From the NCBI RefSeq assembly GCF_000522985.1, contig NZ_CP007128.1:3332220-3396219 (forward strand): DNA of 64,000 nt, written 5' to 3'. The notes beneath the pieces were generated by a model. The model searched no databases, was not told the origin of the DNA, and saw only the letters and a list, made by a program, of their open reading frames with translations. This DNA is from Gemmatirosa kalamazoonensis. Its GTDB lineage: Bacteria > Gemmatimonadota > Gemmatimonadetes > Gemmatimonadales > Gemmatimonadaceae. This document shows, one piece after another, positions 24,497 through 34,904 of this stretch (its first letter is position 1; every line of letters starts with the position of its first letter). Both the position numbers and the translations under genes were made by a program.

Positions 24497-25762
24497 TCAC
24501 TCGTAGCGGAGCGCCTCCACCGGATCGAGGCGCGCGGCGCGGATCGCCGGCACCATGCCGAACGCGATGCCCGTCACCGCCGCCGCGACGAGCGCGGAGA
24601 TCACCGCCGACGGCGGCACCGAGGCAGGGATCGGCGTCGTCGAGTTGATGAGCAGCGCCGCGCCCGCCCCGAGGACCAGCCCCGCGGCCGAGCCGAGGCT
24701 CGTGAGCGTCGCCGCCTCGACGAGGAACTGCCAGAGGATCGTCCCCTTCGTCGCGCCGAGCGCCTTCCGCACGCCGATCTCGCGTGTGCGCTCCGTCACG
24801 GAGATCATCATGATCGCCACCACGCCCACCCCGCCGACGAGGAGGCCGACCGCGGAGAGCGCGAGGCCGATGATGAAGAGGGTGCCGAACAGCTTGTTGA
24901 ACACCTCCATCATGCGGTCCTGCGTCACGAGCGCGAAGTTGTTGCGCTGCGACGGGCGCAGGCCGCGCCGCGAGCGGAGCAGAGCGGTGACGTCGTCCAT
25001 CACGTCGGCCTGATTCACGCCGTCGCGCGGCTTCACCATGAGCACCACGCCGTAGCGCCACAGGTTCAGGTGCCGGCGTGCGGTCTCGATCGGGATCACC
25101 GCACGCGGACGGTCGGGGCCTCGGCCGTCCATCGTCTTCAGGAAGCCGCCCTTCGTGTGGTAGACGCCGATGACCGTGAACGGCTGCCGCTCGATCGTGA
25201 TCTGCTTGCCGATCGGATCGGAGTCGCCGAACAACCGCGCCTGCAGCGTGTCGTTGATGATGACGACGCGCGCCGCGGCCTTGTTCTCCTGCTCCGAAAA
25301 GCTGCGTCCCGGGGAGATGTCGCCGCGGTCGGTCTGCAGCCACTGGTCGCTGAGCGCGTCGTAGCCGACGGAGGAGAGGAAGCGGTCGCGGTACTGGAAC
25401 GGCTTCTGGTCGCCCCAGATCTCGGTCACCGCCTGCACGTTGGGCAGCGCGCGGATCGCGGCGGCCTCCTCGGGGCTGATCGCCGGGTTGCGCCGGTCGG
25501 GGCAGTTCTCGTCGGTGCCGTCGCACCCACCGAGGCTGATGTCGCGGCGGCGCACCTGGAACGACGTCGCGCCGAAGTCCTCGACGTCGCTCTGGAAGCT
25601 CTTCGTGATGCCGTGTACCGCGGCGGCCATGGCGACGACGACGAACACGCCGATCGCGACGCCGCCCATCGTCAGGAACGCGCGGAACTTGTTCGAGCGG
25701 ATCGCCTCGAGCGCGATCAGAACGCCCTCGAGCGACTGGACGATACGAGCGAGGAAGTTCAC
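24497..25762 (-). CDS. MacB-like ABC transporter permease (type A, copy 2)
   Basis: A 421-residue FtsX-fold permease with four membrane helices: one at about 28-50, and three after residue 285 separated by short loops. A large periplasmic domain lies between. The cytoplasmic coupling region has the usual MacB wording (SVTERTREIGVRKALGA). It is a close paralogue of the 27032-28282 gene: both begin with EGVLIALxAIR, and both carry Cys at 80 and 87 in the periplasmic domain, probably a disulfide. Family members power tripartite export or extract lipoproteins without moving substrate through the membrane. The GTG start lies four bases after the type B permease stop. Confidence 0.88.
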   Translation of the reverse strand: MNFLARIVQSLEGVLIALEAIRSNKFRAFLTMGGVAIGVFVVVAMAAAVHGITKSFQSDVEDFGATSFQVRRRDISLGGCDGTDENCPDRRNPAISPEEAAAIRALPNVQAVTEIWGDQKPFQYRDRFLSSVGYDALSDQWLQTDRGDISPGRSFSEQENKAAARVVIINDTLQARLFGDSDPIGKQITIERQPFTVIGVYHTKGGFLKTMDGRGPDRPRAVIPIETARRHLNLWRYGVVLMVKPRDGVNQADVMDDVTALLRSRRGLRPSQRNNFALVTQDRMMEVFNKLFGTLFIIGLALSAVGLLVGGVGVVAIMMISVTERTREIGVRKALGATKGTILWQFLVEAATLTSLGSAAGLVLGAGAALLINSTTPIPASVPPSAVISALVAAAVTGIAFGMVPAIRAARLDPVEALRYE

Positions 25763-25766
25763 GGCG

Positions 25767-27011
25767 TCACTCCTGGCGCAGCGCGGCGATCGGGTCGAGC
25801 CGCGACGCGCGGCTCGCCGGGTACGCGCCGGAGATGACGCCCACCGTGGCGCCTAACGCGAGCGCGAAGCCGATCGACCACGGCGCGATGCCCGCGGGAA
25901 GGAAGGGGAAGGCGATCGACAGCAGCTTGGCGCCGACGAGGCCGAGCGAGATCCCCATGGCCGCGCCGATCACGCTGAGCGTGGCCGCCTCCACGAGGAA
26001 CTGCGTCATGATGTCGCGCCGGCGTGCGCCGAGCGCCTTGCGGATGCCGATCTCGCGGGTGCGCTCGGCCACAGCCACGAGCATGATGTTCATGATGACC
26101 ATGGAGCCGACGATCATGCCGATGGCCGGCAGCGCGGCGCCGAACACGGTCATCTTCCCCTTGATCTCGTCGAAGAACGCGAGCGCCGACTCGGAGCTGC
26201 TGAGCGCGAAGTCGTCCTTCTCCGCCGGCTGCAGGCGGTGGCGCGAGCGCATCGTCTCGCGCACCACGTCCTGCAGGTCGGCGATCTGCTCGCGCGACGC
26301 CGCCTGCACGATCAGGCCGTCGATGTCGTCCTGCGGGTTCGTGATGCGCGCCAGCGGCGAGTGGTACGGCGCGATGGCGAGCCGGTCGAGCGAGAAGCCG
26401 AACACGCTCCCCTGCTTCTCGATCACACCGATGATCGTGTACGGCATCCCCGAGATCTTCAGCTCGCGCCCGACCGGGTCGAGGTCGGGGAAGAAGTGCT
26501 CGGCCACCTCGGTGCCGATCACCAGCACGCGGGCGCCCATCTCCGCCTCCTGCTGCGTGAAGGCGCGCCCGTTCGTGAGGTTGTACTTCTTGATCTGGAA
26601 GTAGTCGCCGTCCGCCGCGACCGCCTGCACCTGGCGGCGCCGCGCGTAGGGCGACGTCGCGTACGCGAACACCTGCCCCTCGATCGCGGACGGCGTGCCC
26701 GACGGAAGCGCCGAGCGGATGACGCGCACGTCGGTCTCGTACATGCGCGGCCGGCGCTGCCACGAGCGCCACTCCGCTTCCGACACGTCGCCCACCTGGA
26801 AGTTGGGCATGCGGCTGACGGTGAACGTGTTCGCCCCGATCAGCTTCCCGGCGAAGTCGTTCTCCATGTAGTTGCTCATCCCCTGCACGATGGAGATGAC
26901 GGCGATGAGGAACATCACGCCGATGAGCACCCCCAGCACGGTGAAGAAGCTCTTGAGCTTCTGCACGCGGATGGTCTGCAGCGCGAGGGTGACGGCTTCC
27001 CAGAAGGGCAT
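25767..27011 (-). CDS. MacB-like ABC transporter permease (type B, copy 2)
   Basis: A 414-residue permease starting MPFWEAVTLALQTIRVQKLKS, almost the same as the type B copy at 28287-29528. It has the FtsX/MacB layout, with one N-terminal helix, a periplasmic domain of about 230 residues and three C-terminal helices, plus the coupling motif ERTREIGIRKALGARR. It lacks the C80/C87 pair of the type A permeases. With the type A permease downstream it probably forms a heterodimer. The short spacings show tight operon structure. Confidence 0.88.
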   Translation of the reverse strand: MPFWEAVTLALQTIRVQKLKSFFTVLGVLIGVMFLIAVISIVQGMSNYMENDFAGKLIGANTFTVSRMPNFQVGDVSEAEWRSWQRRPRMYETDVRVIRSALPSGTPSAIEGQVFAYATSPYARRRQVQAVAADGDYFQIKKYNLTNGRAFTQQEAEMGARVLVIGTEVAEHFFPDLDPVGRELKISGMPYTIIGVIEKQGSVFGFSLDRLAIAPYHSPLARITNPQDDIDGLIVQAASREQIADLQDVVRETMRSRHRLQPAEKDDFALSSSESALAFFDEIKGKMTVFGAALPAIGMIVGSMVIMNIMLVAVAERTREIGIRKALGARRRDIMTQFLVEAATLSVIGAAMGISLGLVGAKLLSIAFPFLPAGIAPWSIGFALALGATVGVISGAYPASRASRLDPIAALRQE

Positions 27012-27031
27012 GAGCGGGGGGACGGGAGCGA

Positions 27032-28282
<1,251 letters not shown>

Positions 28283-28286
28283 CGCG

Positions 28287-29528
28287 TCACTCCTGGCGGA
28301 GCGCCGCGATCGGGTCCAGCCGCGCGGCGCGGCTCGCCGGATACACGCCCGCGACGATCCCCACGCCGGCGCCTAACGCCACCGCGGCGAGCACCGACCA
28401 CGGCGCCACCGCGGCGGGCAGCGGCGTCGCCGCCTTCACCGCCTGCGCGAGCGCCACGCCGAGCAGCACGCCGAGCGCGGCACCCACCACGCTGAGCGTC
28501 GTCGACTCGACGAGGAACTGGCCGAGGATGTCGCGCCGGCGCGCGCCTAACGACTTGCGCACCCCGATCTCCCGTGTCCGCTCGACGACTGCGACGAGCA
28601 TGATGTTCATGATGACGATGGCGCCGACGACGAGGCCGATCGCCGGGAGCAGCGTGCCGGCGAGCACGAGGTACTTCTTGATCGACAGCCACTCCTGCAG
28701 CGCCGTCTCCGAGCTCTCGAACGCGAAGTCGTCGGGAACGCCGGGGCGCAGCTTGTGCCGCCGGCGCATCGTCTCGCGCACGACCTCGCGCGCGTTCGCG
28801 AGCTCCGCGTCCGTCGTCGCCTGCACGACCACGCCGTACAGGTTCACGCGCGAGTGCGTGATGCGCCGCATCGGCGAGTAGAACGGCGCGACGATCTGCC
28901 GGTCGAGCGAGAAGCCGAACACCGTGCCCTGCTTCTCCAGCACGCCGACCACCGTGAACGGCACGTGGTCGATCGTGAACTCGCGCCCGAGCGGATCGAC
29001 GCCCGGGAAGTACAGCGACGCGACCTCTTCGCCGATGACGGCGACGGCGGCGCCGTACTGCGCCTCCTGCTCCGTGAACACGCGCCCGCGCGTGACCACG
29101 AGATCCTTGATCGCGAAGTACTCCGGCGTCACCGCCTGCGCGATCACCTGCGGGCCGCCGCGCGCGTACCGCGTGAGCGGTGTCACCCAGCGCACGTCCT
29201 GGATCGCCCACCGCGTCCCGCCGGGAAGCGACGCGCGCACGGCGAGCGCGTCCTCCTCGGTGATCGGCGGCCGACGCTGCCACGCCTTCCACGTGGCGTC
29301 GTCCACTTCGTTGTTGATGTCCGGAAAGCGCCGCAGGTTGAACGTGTTCACCCCGAGGAACTTCCCGGCGAAGTCCTGCTCCACGTACCGCGCCATCCCG
29401 TTCACGATCGACACGACCGCGATGAGGAACATCACCCCGATCGTCACGCCGAGCAGCGTGAAGAAGCTCTTCAGCTTCTGAACGCGGAGGGTCTGCAGCG
29501 CGAGAGTGACGGCCTCGAGGAACGGCAC
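28287..29528 (-). CDS. MacB-like ABC transporter permease (type B, copy 1)
   Basis: A 413-residue permease starting MPFLEAVTLALQTLRVQKLKS, with the same architecture as 25767-27011. The coupling region reads VERTREIGVRKSLGARR. It is the first permease after the ATPase gene (27 bases away). Two CGTTAGGC octamers lie in it (28371 and 28545), one at the same place as the octamer in the other type B gene (25851), so that site probably predates the duplication. Confidence 0.88.
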   Translation of the reverse strand: MPFLEAVTLALQTLRVQKLKSFFTLLGVTIGVMFLIAVVSIVNGMARYVEQDFAGKFLGVNTFNLRRFPDINNEVDDATWKAWQRRPPITEEDALAVRASLPGGTRWAIQDVRWVTPLTRYARGGPQVIAQAVTPEYFAIKDLVVTRGRVFTEQEAQYGAAVAVIGEEVASLYFPGVDPLGREFTIDHVPFTVVGVLEKQGTVFGFSLDRQIVAPFYSPMRRITHSRVNLYGVVVQATTDAELANAREVVRETMRRRHKLRPGVPDDFAFESSETALQEWLSIKKYLVLAGTLLPAIGLVVGAIVIMNIMLVAVVERTREIGVRKSLGARRRDILGQFLVESTTLSVVGAALGVLLGVALAQAVKAATPLPAAVAPWSVLAAVALGAGVGIVAGVYPASRAARLDPIAALRQE

Positions 29529-29555
29529 GGAAGGAGGGAGTGAGGCCGGCGCGCG

Positions 29556-30404
29556 TTACGTGCCGGCGGTGCCCGCCGTCTCGTGCACGCTGCCGCCGGC
29601 GTGGATGCGCGCCACGAACTGCGCCCGACGCTCGTCGCTCGACACGAGCCCGTCGCGGAGCACGACGACGCGCCGCGCGTGCGCGGCGATGTCCGGCTCG
29701 TGCGTGACCATGACGACCGTCTGCCCCTGCCGCGCGAGATCCTCGAACACGCGCATGATCTCCTCGGACGTGTTCGAGTCGAGGTTCCCCGTCGGCTCGT
29801 CGGCGAGGAGGATCGACGGACGGTTCACGAGCGCCCGCGCGATCGCGACGCGCTGGCGCTGACCGCCGGAGAGCTCGTTCGGCTTGTGGTGCATGCGCGA
29901 GCCGAGGTTCACCGCGTCGAGCGCGCCCTCGGCGCGCTTGCGGCGCTCGGCCGACGGCACGCCGGCGTAGACCAGCGGCAGCTCGACGTTCTGCAGCGCG
30001 GTGGAGCGGGGGAGCAGGTTGAACGTCTGGAAGACGAACCCGATCTCCTTGTTCCGGACGCGCGCCAGCTCGTCGTCGCTCATCTGCGAGACGTTCTGGC
30101 CGTTGAGCCAGTACTCGCCCGCCGACGGCGTGTCGAGGCAGCCGAGCACGTTCATGAACGTCGACTTGCCCGAGCCCGACGGGCCCATGATCGCGACGTA
30201 CTCGTTGCGGCCGATGGCGAGGTCCACGCCGCGCAGCGCGTGCACCACCTCACCGCCCATGTCGTAGTCGCGCTTGATGCCGCGCGTGACGATGACCCAG
30301 GTGTCGCCGGGGTTCTCGCCGGGCTGCGCGACGACGGCGCGCCGCTCCGCCGTCGTCGAGATGTCGTGCTCGCCCGTGGTGCTGAGGTTCGAGGGCGTGG
30401 TCAC
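29556..30404 (-). CDS. ABC transporter ATP-binding protein, MacB/LolD type
   Basis: A 282-residue ATPase. Walker [10 protein letters not shown] (about 73-81), Q-loop in VFQTFNLL, signature LSGGQRQR, Walker [13 protein letters not shown] and the H-loop VTHEPD are all present. It belongs to the MacB/LolD group that works with FtsX-fold permeases. About 35 N-terminal residues precede the domain and a 30-residue tail follows it. The GTG start overlaps the adaptor stop by four bases. It is the only ATPase in the operon, so it must serve all four permeases unless another is supplied from elsewhere. Confidence 0.93.
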   Translation of the reverse strand: MTTPSNLSTTGEHDISTTAERRAVVAQPGENPGDTWVIVTRGIKRDYDMGGEVVHALRGVDLAIGRNEYVAIMGPSGSGKSTFMNVLGCLDTPSAGEYWLNGQNVSQMSDDELARVRNKEIGFVFQTFNLLPRSTALQNVELPLVYAGVPSAERRKRAEGALDAVNLGSRMHHKPNELSGGQRQRVAIARALVNRPSILLADEPTGNLDSNTSEEIMRVFEDLARQGQTVVMVTHEPDIAAHARRVVVLRDGLVSSDERRAQFVARIHAGGSVHETAGTAGT

Positions 30405-31705
30405 GACTTCGCCCCCGCCGTCGCGGTCTTCGTCTTCGCGTCCTTCGCGTTCTTGTCCACGGCCTGGCGCACGAGCTGCCCGTCCTTCAGGTCGCGGATG
30501 GCCTGGTACGTTCCCGCCACGATGGTCTCCCCCTCTTTGAGCCCGCCGAGCACTTCGAAGTAGCGATCGCCGGCGATACCCACCTTTACGGGGCGGAACG
30601 TCACCTTGTTGTCCTTCGCCACGATGAACACGCCCTCGACGTCCTTCTTGCCGACCTCCTTCTGCGGCTCGCGGCCGCCCATCGTCGGCGCGCTGTCGGC
30701 GTGCGGCACGTTCTCGTTCTCGCGCACGGTGAGCGCGATGATCGGGATCGAGAGCACGTGCTTCCGCGCGTCGGTGATGACCTTCGCCGTGGCCGAGAAG
30801 TCCGGCCGCGTCTCCTGCGGCGGGTTCACGAGCTGGATCGTCACCTCGAAGTCGATCGCCTGATCGGCCGCCTGCTGGCCGGCGGCGCCCTTCACCGAGC
30901 TGTTCGAGATCTTCGTGACCCGGCCGACGAACGTCGTGTCGGGGAAGGCGTCGATCTGCACGACGGCCGAGTCGCCGAGCGAGACGTGCGCGACGTCGGT
31001 CTCGTCGACCTTCACCTTCGTCTCCAGGACGCCCATGTCGCTGATCGTGAGCAGCGTCGCGGCGTCCTTGTTGAACGTGCCCGGGACCGCCGTCTCGCCC
31101 TGCTCGACGTTCAGGCGGGTCACGCGGCCGCTCATCGGCGCGTTGATCGTCGTCTTCGCCAGCGCCTGACGCGCGTCGCGTAGCCCGGCGACCGCCTGCT
31201 CCACCTGATGCTTCGCGGCGTCGGAGAGCGCCTTGTTCACGTCCGCCGCCGTCTTGAGCTGATCGAGCTCCGACTCGGAGACGAGGTTGGCGTTCTGCGC
31301 CTTGATCTTCGCCATGCGGTCGTAGGCGCGCTCCGCCTGGATCAGGTTCGCCTGCGCCTGCGCGGCCTGCGCCTGCGCCCCGGCGAGCGCCGCCTCCTGC
31401 CGCTGCACCGCCGCGGCGTACTGCTCGGGCTCGATCTGCAGCAGGAACTGCCCCTGGGTGACGATGTCTCCCTCCTTCACCGCGAGCCGGACGATGCGGC
31501 CGCTGATGTCCGCCGCGACGTCGACCTTCGTGTGCGGGATGACCTGTCCGCTCGCCGTCACGGACGAGACGAGATCGCGCCGGCCGACCTGCTCGATCTT
31601 CACCTCGACCGCCTTCTTGTCGCGCTTGCTCGCGCCCATCACCGCGACCGCGGCGAGGCCGACGAGAACGACACCGGCGATGGACAACTTCAGGGGCTTA
31701 CCCAT
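30401..31705 (-). CDS. MacA-like periplasmic adaptor protein (HlyD family)
   Basis: A 434-residue membrane-fusion protein. An N-terminal membrane anchor (about 6-25) leads into the lipoyl-like half-motif [20 protein letters not shown] long alpha-hairpin rich in Ala and Gln (about 90-175) follows, and then the second half-motif [16 protein letters not shown]. The beta-barrel and membrane-proximal domains fill the rest, with a 30-residue insertion around 320 and a Lys/Ala-rich tail. It should bridge the permease complex and the TolC-like channel encoded just upstream. Confidence 0.9.
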   Translation of the reverse strand: MGKPLKLSIAGVVLVGLAAVAVMGASKRDKKAVEVKIEQVGRRDLVSSVTASGQVIPHTKVDVAADISGRIVRLAVKEGDIVTQGQFLLQIEPEQYAAAVQRQEAALAGAQAQAAQAQANLIQAERAYDRMAKIKAQNANLVSESELDQLKTAADVNKALSDAAKHQVEQAVAGLRDARQALAKTTINAPMSGRVTRLNVEQGETAVPGTFNKDAATLLTISDMGVLETKVKVDETDVAHVSLGDSAVVQIDAFPDTTFVGRVTKISNSSVKGAAGQQAADQAIDFEVTIQLVNPPQETRPDFSATAKVITDARKHVLSIPIIALTVRENENVPHADSAPTMGGREPQKEVGKKDVEGVFIVAKDNKVTFRPVKVGIAGDRYFEVLGGLKEGETIVAGTYQAIRDLKDGQLVRQAVDKNAKDAKTKTATAGAKS

Positions 31706-31742
31706 GGGGGCTCCGGAGGGGGATCTGGGGAGAGTCGTGCGG

Positions 31743-33230
31743 TCAGCGCAGCGGGCGCCCGACGGCGGCCTCGAGCTGCGCGAACGAGCGATGGAAGTCG
31801 TAGATCGCGTTCACGTAGTCCGTCTGCGCGCGGGCGTACACGTCACGCGCCTGCGAGACCTCGATGAACGTGTTCGCGCCGACGCGGTAGCGCTCCTGGG
31901 CCAGCGCGAGCGCCTCGCGCGCCGTCGCCGCATTCTTCTCCTGGAGCGCGACGGACTGCCGGTTCGCCTGCAGCGTGAGGTACGCGGCCGTCACATCGGC
32001 GGTCGTCTGCAGCTCCTGCCCGCGCGTGCGGTACTCCGCGTCGTTGCGCGCCGCGATCGCCTGCTGGACCTGCTGCTCGCGCTGGAAGCCGTTGAAGATC
32101 GGCAGCGACACCTGCGCCGTGACGTTGTACGGCGCCTTCGTGAAGTTGAACAGGCGGCCGTTCTGCGCGCGCGCCGCGGCGACCTCGCTCTGCGAGAGCG
32201 AGAGCGCGTTGCACGCGTCGGGATCGGCCGGCTGCCCGACCGCCTGGCGAATCTCCGCGACCGAGAAGCAGTTGTTCTGCTTGCGGAGCAGCGCCTGGCC
32301 GACCAGCCCGTCGGTGCTCGTGAACGTGTTCCCGTAGCCGCTCAGCCCCGCGCTCAGCGCCAGCGTCGGCAGGTACGCGCCCTTCGACGCCTTCACCGTG
32401 ACGTCGGCGACGTGCTCGCGCGTGCGGAGCGCGTTCAGCGTCGGGTTGCCCTTGCGCGCCTCGTCGAGCAGCGCGTCGAGCGAGTAGCGCGGCTCGGTGA
32501 CCTCGAACCGGGTCGTCAGCTGCACGTCGGTCGGCTGCTGCACGCCCATCTGCTGGAACAGGCGGAGCTTCTCGACCTGGGCCTGGTTGCGCGCCTGGAT
32601 CGCCGCGACCTGGAGCTGCCCGAGCGCGACCTCGGCCTGCCGCGCATCGAGGATCGTCGCCGCGCCGACCGCCACCCGCGCCTTCGCCAGCTCGAGCTGC
32701 GCCGCTGCCGTGGCGACGAGCGTGTCCTGTAGCGCCGCGCGCGCCTGCTGCTGCAGCGCGAGGATGTACTGGGCCGTCACGTTCGAGCGGAGCGTCTGCT
32801 CCGACGCCGTGATGTCGGACTCGACCGCCTCGGCGTTCGCTCGCTGCACGCGCGGCGTGAGGATGTTCTGGGCGCTGAACTGCGCGTTCACGTCGATCCC
32901 GCCGCCGGCGTTGATCTGGTCCGCGGAGGCGCCGATGCTCGTGCCGGCGAACAGCTGCTGGCCGCCCTGTCGATACTGCGTGTAGAAGTTCGACGAGACC
33001 TGGGGCGCCAGCGCGCCGTAAGCGCTGCGCACCGCCGCCGCGGCGCGGCGCCGCTCGTTCACGCTGGACTGGTACGTCGGGTTGTTCCGGCGCGCGAGCG
33101 CGATGGCGTCGTCGAGCGTCAGCGTCGGACCGGCGGCCTGCGAGGGGGCGGGCTGGGCGGTGGTGGGCTGCTGCGCGGGGAGCGCGACCGCGGCGGCGAG
33201 CAGGCCGCCAGCGAGGAGCGAGAATCGCAT
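31743..33230 (-). CDS. TolC-family outer-membrane efflux protein
   Basis: A 495-residue protein with a cleavable signal peptide (about 1-20). It carries the two structural repeats of the outer-membrane efflux family, each a long Ala/Gln-rich helical pair: LDDAIALARRNNPTYQSSVNE opens the first, and LDEARKGNPTLNALRTREHV marks the second. An insertion near 295-335 contains two Cys. It is the first gene of the operon and supplies the outer-membrane duct for the MacAB-like complex. The whole set should export a peptide, lipid or antibiotic-like compound; the substrate is unknown. Confidence 0.9.
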   Translation of the reverse strand: MRFSLLAGGLLAAAVALPAQQPTTAQPAPSQAAGPTLTLDDAIALARRNNPTYQSSVNERRRAAAAVRSAYGALAPQVSSNFYTQYRQGGQQLFAGTSIGASADQINAGGGIDVNAQFSAQNILTPRVQRANAEAVESDITASEQTLRSNVTAQYILALQQQARAALQDTLVATAAAQLELAKARVAVGAATILDARQAEVALGQLQVAAIQARNQAQVEKLRLFQQMGVQQPTDVQLTTRFEVTEPRYSLDALLDEARKGNPTLNALRTREHVADVTVKASKGAYLPTLALSAGLSGYGNTFTSTDGLVGQALLRKQNNCFSVAEIRQAVGQPADPDACNALSLSQSEVAAARAQNGRLFNFTKAPYNVTAQVSLPIFNGFQREQQVQQAIAARNDAEYRTRGQELQTTADVTAAYLTLQANRQSVALQEKNAATAREALALAQERYRVGANTFIEVSQARDVYARAQTDYVNAIYDFHRSFAQLEAAVGRPLR

Positions 33231-33306
33231 GGGAGGAGGATCCGAGATGAAGTCAGCCGCACGTACGGGACGCCCCGGACGGCGGTTTCACGCACGACGA
33301 GACGCG

Positions 33307-33327
33307 CCGTCGGCGTGAATCCGACGG
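33307..33327. promoter_or_regulatory. Short inverted repeat upstream of the efflux operon
   Basis: CCGTCGG and CCGACGG pair around a 7-base loop in the 151-base gap between the secreted-protein gene and the tolC-like gene. It may be a terminator for the former or an operator for the latter. The rest of the gap holds no feature I can support. Confidence 0.3.
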
Positions 33328-33381
33328 CTCGTCACGATGGAAATTCGGTGTCTGTGCGGACCGGTGGGACCGGCCCGACGA

Positions 33382-34083
33382 TCAGCTTCCGGGTGGGTCG
33401 TCGCGCAGCGCGACGATGCCCTGGGCGGGCACGCTGACCTTCAGTACGCGGCCGTTCGCATCCAACCACACCTGCCGCTCCGGTGCGCCCGCGGCCGTCA
33501 GCACGTAGCGCGTCGCGGCGAGCGTCTGTCCGCCGATCGTGACCGGATCGGAGCCCCCGCGGCTGACGCGCACCGCCCCCTGCGCGTTACGCCGCGGCAC
33601 CAACAACGACAGCTCCCCCGACCCGGAGCGTAGCCGCCCCGAGAGTGGGAGGAAGTAGTACTGGTGATAGATCTCGTCGTCCACGATCACGGAGCCGTCG
33701 CCGGTGGCGAACTCGCTCGCCGCCTCGCCGCGTGCGGTCCGCACCTGGGTGCTGAGCCGGCCGTGAACGATCTGCGCGGTGAGGCGCGCCTCGTTCTCGA
33801 CGCCATTCTTCACGTCCACCTGGTAGCGGAGCGGGGAGCCACCGGCGTCGGTCTGCAGCGCCGCCGTGATGCGGCGGTCGCCGTACGCGCCCAGGCCGCG
33901 CGCCACGTACTCCACGCCGCCGGCGACCGGCTGCTTCATGATGCGGAACTCCTCGCGCCCGATCCGCGCCCCCTCGCGGGTGACGGTGAACGTGCCCTCG
34001 TCCGCCGTCGTCACCTGGGCGGCGAGCGCGACGGGCGTGAGCGAGAGCGCGAGGCGAAGAGTGCGGATCGCGGTGCGGAACAT
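33382..34083 (-). CDS. Secreted protein of unknown function
   Basis: A 233-residue product with a signal peptide (about 1-22, ending ALAA). The mature protein is almost all beta strand with alternating polar and hydrophobic residues. It opens with GTFTVTREGARIGREEFRI and ends with RQVWLDANGRVLKVSVPAQGIVALRDD. That start and end resemble the beta-sandwich proteins that several bacteria annotate as domains of unknown function near transport genes. It has no Cys and no catalytic signature. It lies upstream of the efflux operon but is separated from it by 151 bases. Confidence 0.65.
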   Translation of the reverse strand: MFRTAIRTLRLALSLTPVALAAQVTTADEGTFTVTREGARIGREEFRIMKQPVAGGVEYVARGLGAYGDRRITAALQTDAGGSPLRYQVDVKNGVENEARLTAQIVHGRLSTQVRTARGEAASEFATGDGSVIVDDEIYHQYYFLPLSGRLRSGSGELSLLVPRRNAQGAVRVSRGGSDPVTIGGQTLAATRYVLTAAGAPERQVWLDANGRVLKVSVPAQGIVALRDDPPGS

Positions 34084-34139
34084 GGTACCTCGACGTACCC
34101 CGGAGGCTACGGACGGGTCCACCCGGAGGGCCGCTCGCA

Positions 34140-34904
34140 TCAGGCCGACGCCGCCGTCGACGACGCCGGCGCCGACTCCGCCACACCGAGGATGCGCACG
34201 GCGACCCGCGCCAGGATGCGCTCGTACAGCAGCTTCCCCTTCTCGGCCGAGGCGAGCGACGGCCGGCCGAGCGTGCCGGCCGTCCCGCGCGGCGCCTTGC
34301 CCGAGCCGCGGCGGAACTTCCGTAGGTCGCCGCGCTCGACCATATAATCCTCCGCCGACTCGAGGCGGACCAATTCCGGAGCGAGGTGTAGCATCAGCGA
34401 CGTATCGACCTCGTCCCCGTGCATCGGCTCCAGCTGTCCCTCGAGCAGGTCGGACAGGTTGATCGCGAACAGGTCCACGACACGGACGCGCGCCCGCGCG
34501 GTGATCACCGTGGCCAACGCCTCCTGATGCGGGTCGAACGCGTGGGCGGTGAGGAGGATCAGCTCCTCGAACCCGCAGTTCTCCCACGCCGCCACGAGAT
34601 CGTTCAGCAGGCGGTGCAGCGTCTTCTTCCGGACGCCGGCCGCGCCCGGGGCGGGGGAGCGCGTCGGGGCGTTGACGCCGTACTCCACGGTGGGCGCGCG
34701 AATCGCGCCGCTCAGCGCGGAGAGGTCGTCGGCCAGGCGGTCGACGATGATGCTGTCGCAGCCGATCGGCAGGTGCGTACCATGCGGCTCGGTGCAGCCG
34801 ACCGGCACGAGCAGGCGCGGGTCGTTCTGGAGGATCGCCGCCACGTCCGGCGGCGTCAGCTCTTTGAGCCGGCGCGGTCGGCCGGTGGGAGGGAGGGCGG
34901 TCAT
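34140..34904 (-). CDS. Creatininase-family metal-dependent amidohydrolase homologue
   Basis: A 254-residue protein. The N-terminal motif VGCTEPHGTHLPIGCDS matches the creatininase signature (E-x-H-G-x-H-L-P-x-x-x-D), which supplies two metal ligands. EVDTSLMLHLAPELV matches the later Glu-containing block. The middle block, normally N-G-H-G-G-N, reads LLTAHAFDPHQEAL, so one ligand region is changed. Relatives include creatininase, the riboflavin-pathway ArfB and MftE of mycofactocin; none of their partner genes is here. The ATG is divergent from, and overlaps, the large kinase gene. Confidence 0.75.
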   Translation of the reverse strand: MTALPPTGRPRRLKELTPPDVAAILQNDPRLLVPVGCTEPHGTHLPIGCDSIIVDRLADDLSALSGAIRAPTVEYGVNAPTRSPAPGAAGVRKKTLHRLLNDLVAAWENCGFEELILLTAHAFDPHQEALATVITARARVRVVDLFAINLSDLLEGQLEPMHGDEVDTSLMLHLAPELVRLESAEDYMVERGDLRKFRRGSGKAPRGTAGTLGRPSLASAEKGKLLYERILARVAVRILGVAESAPASSTAASA

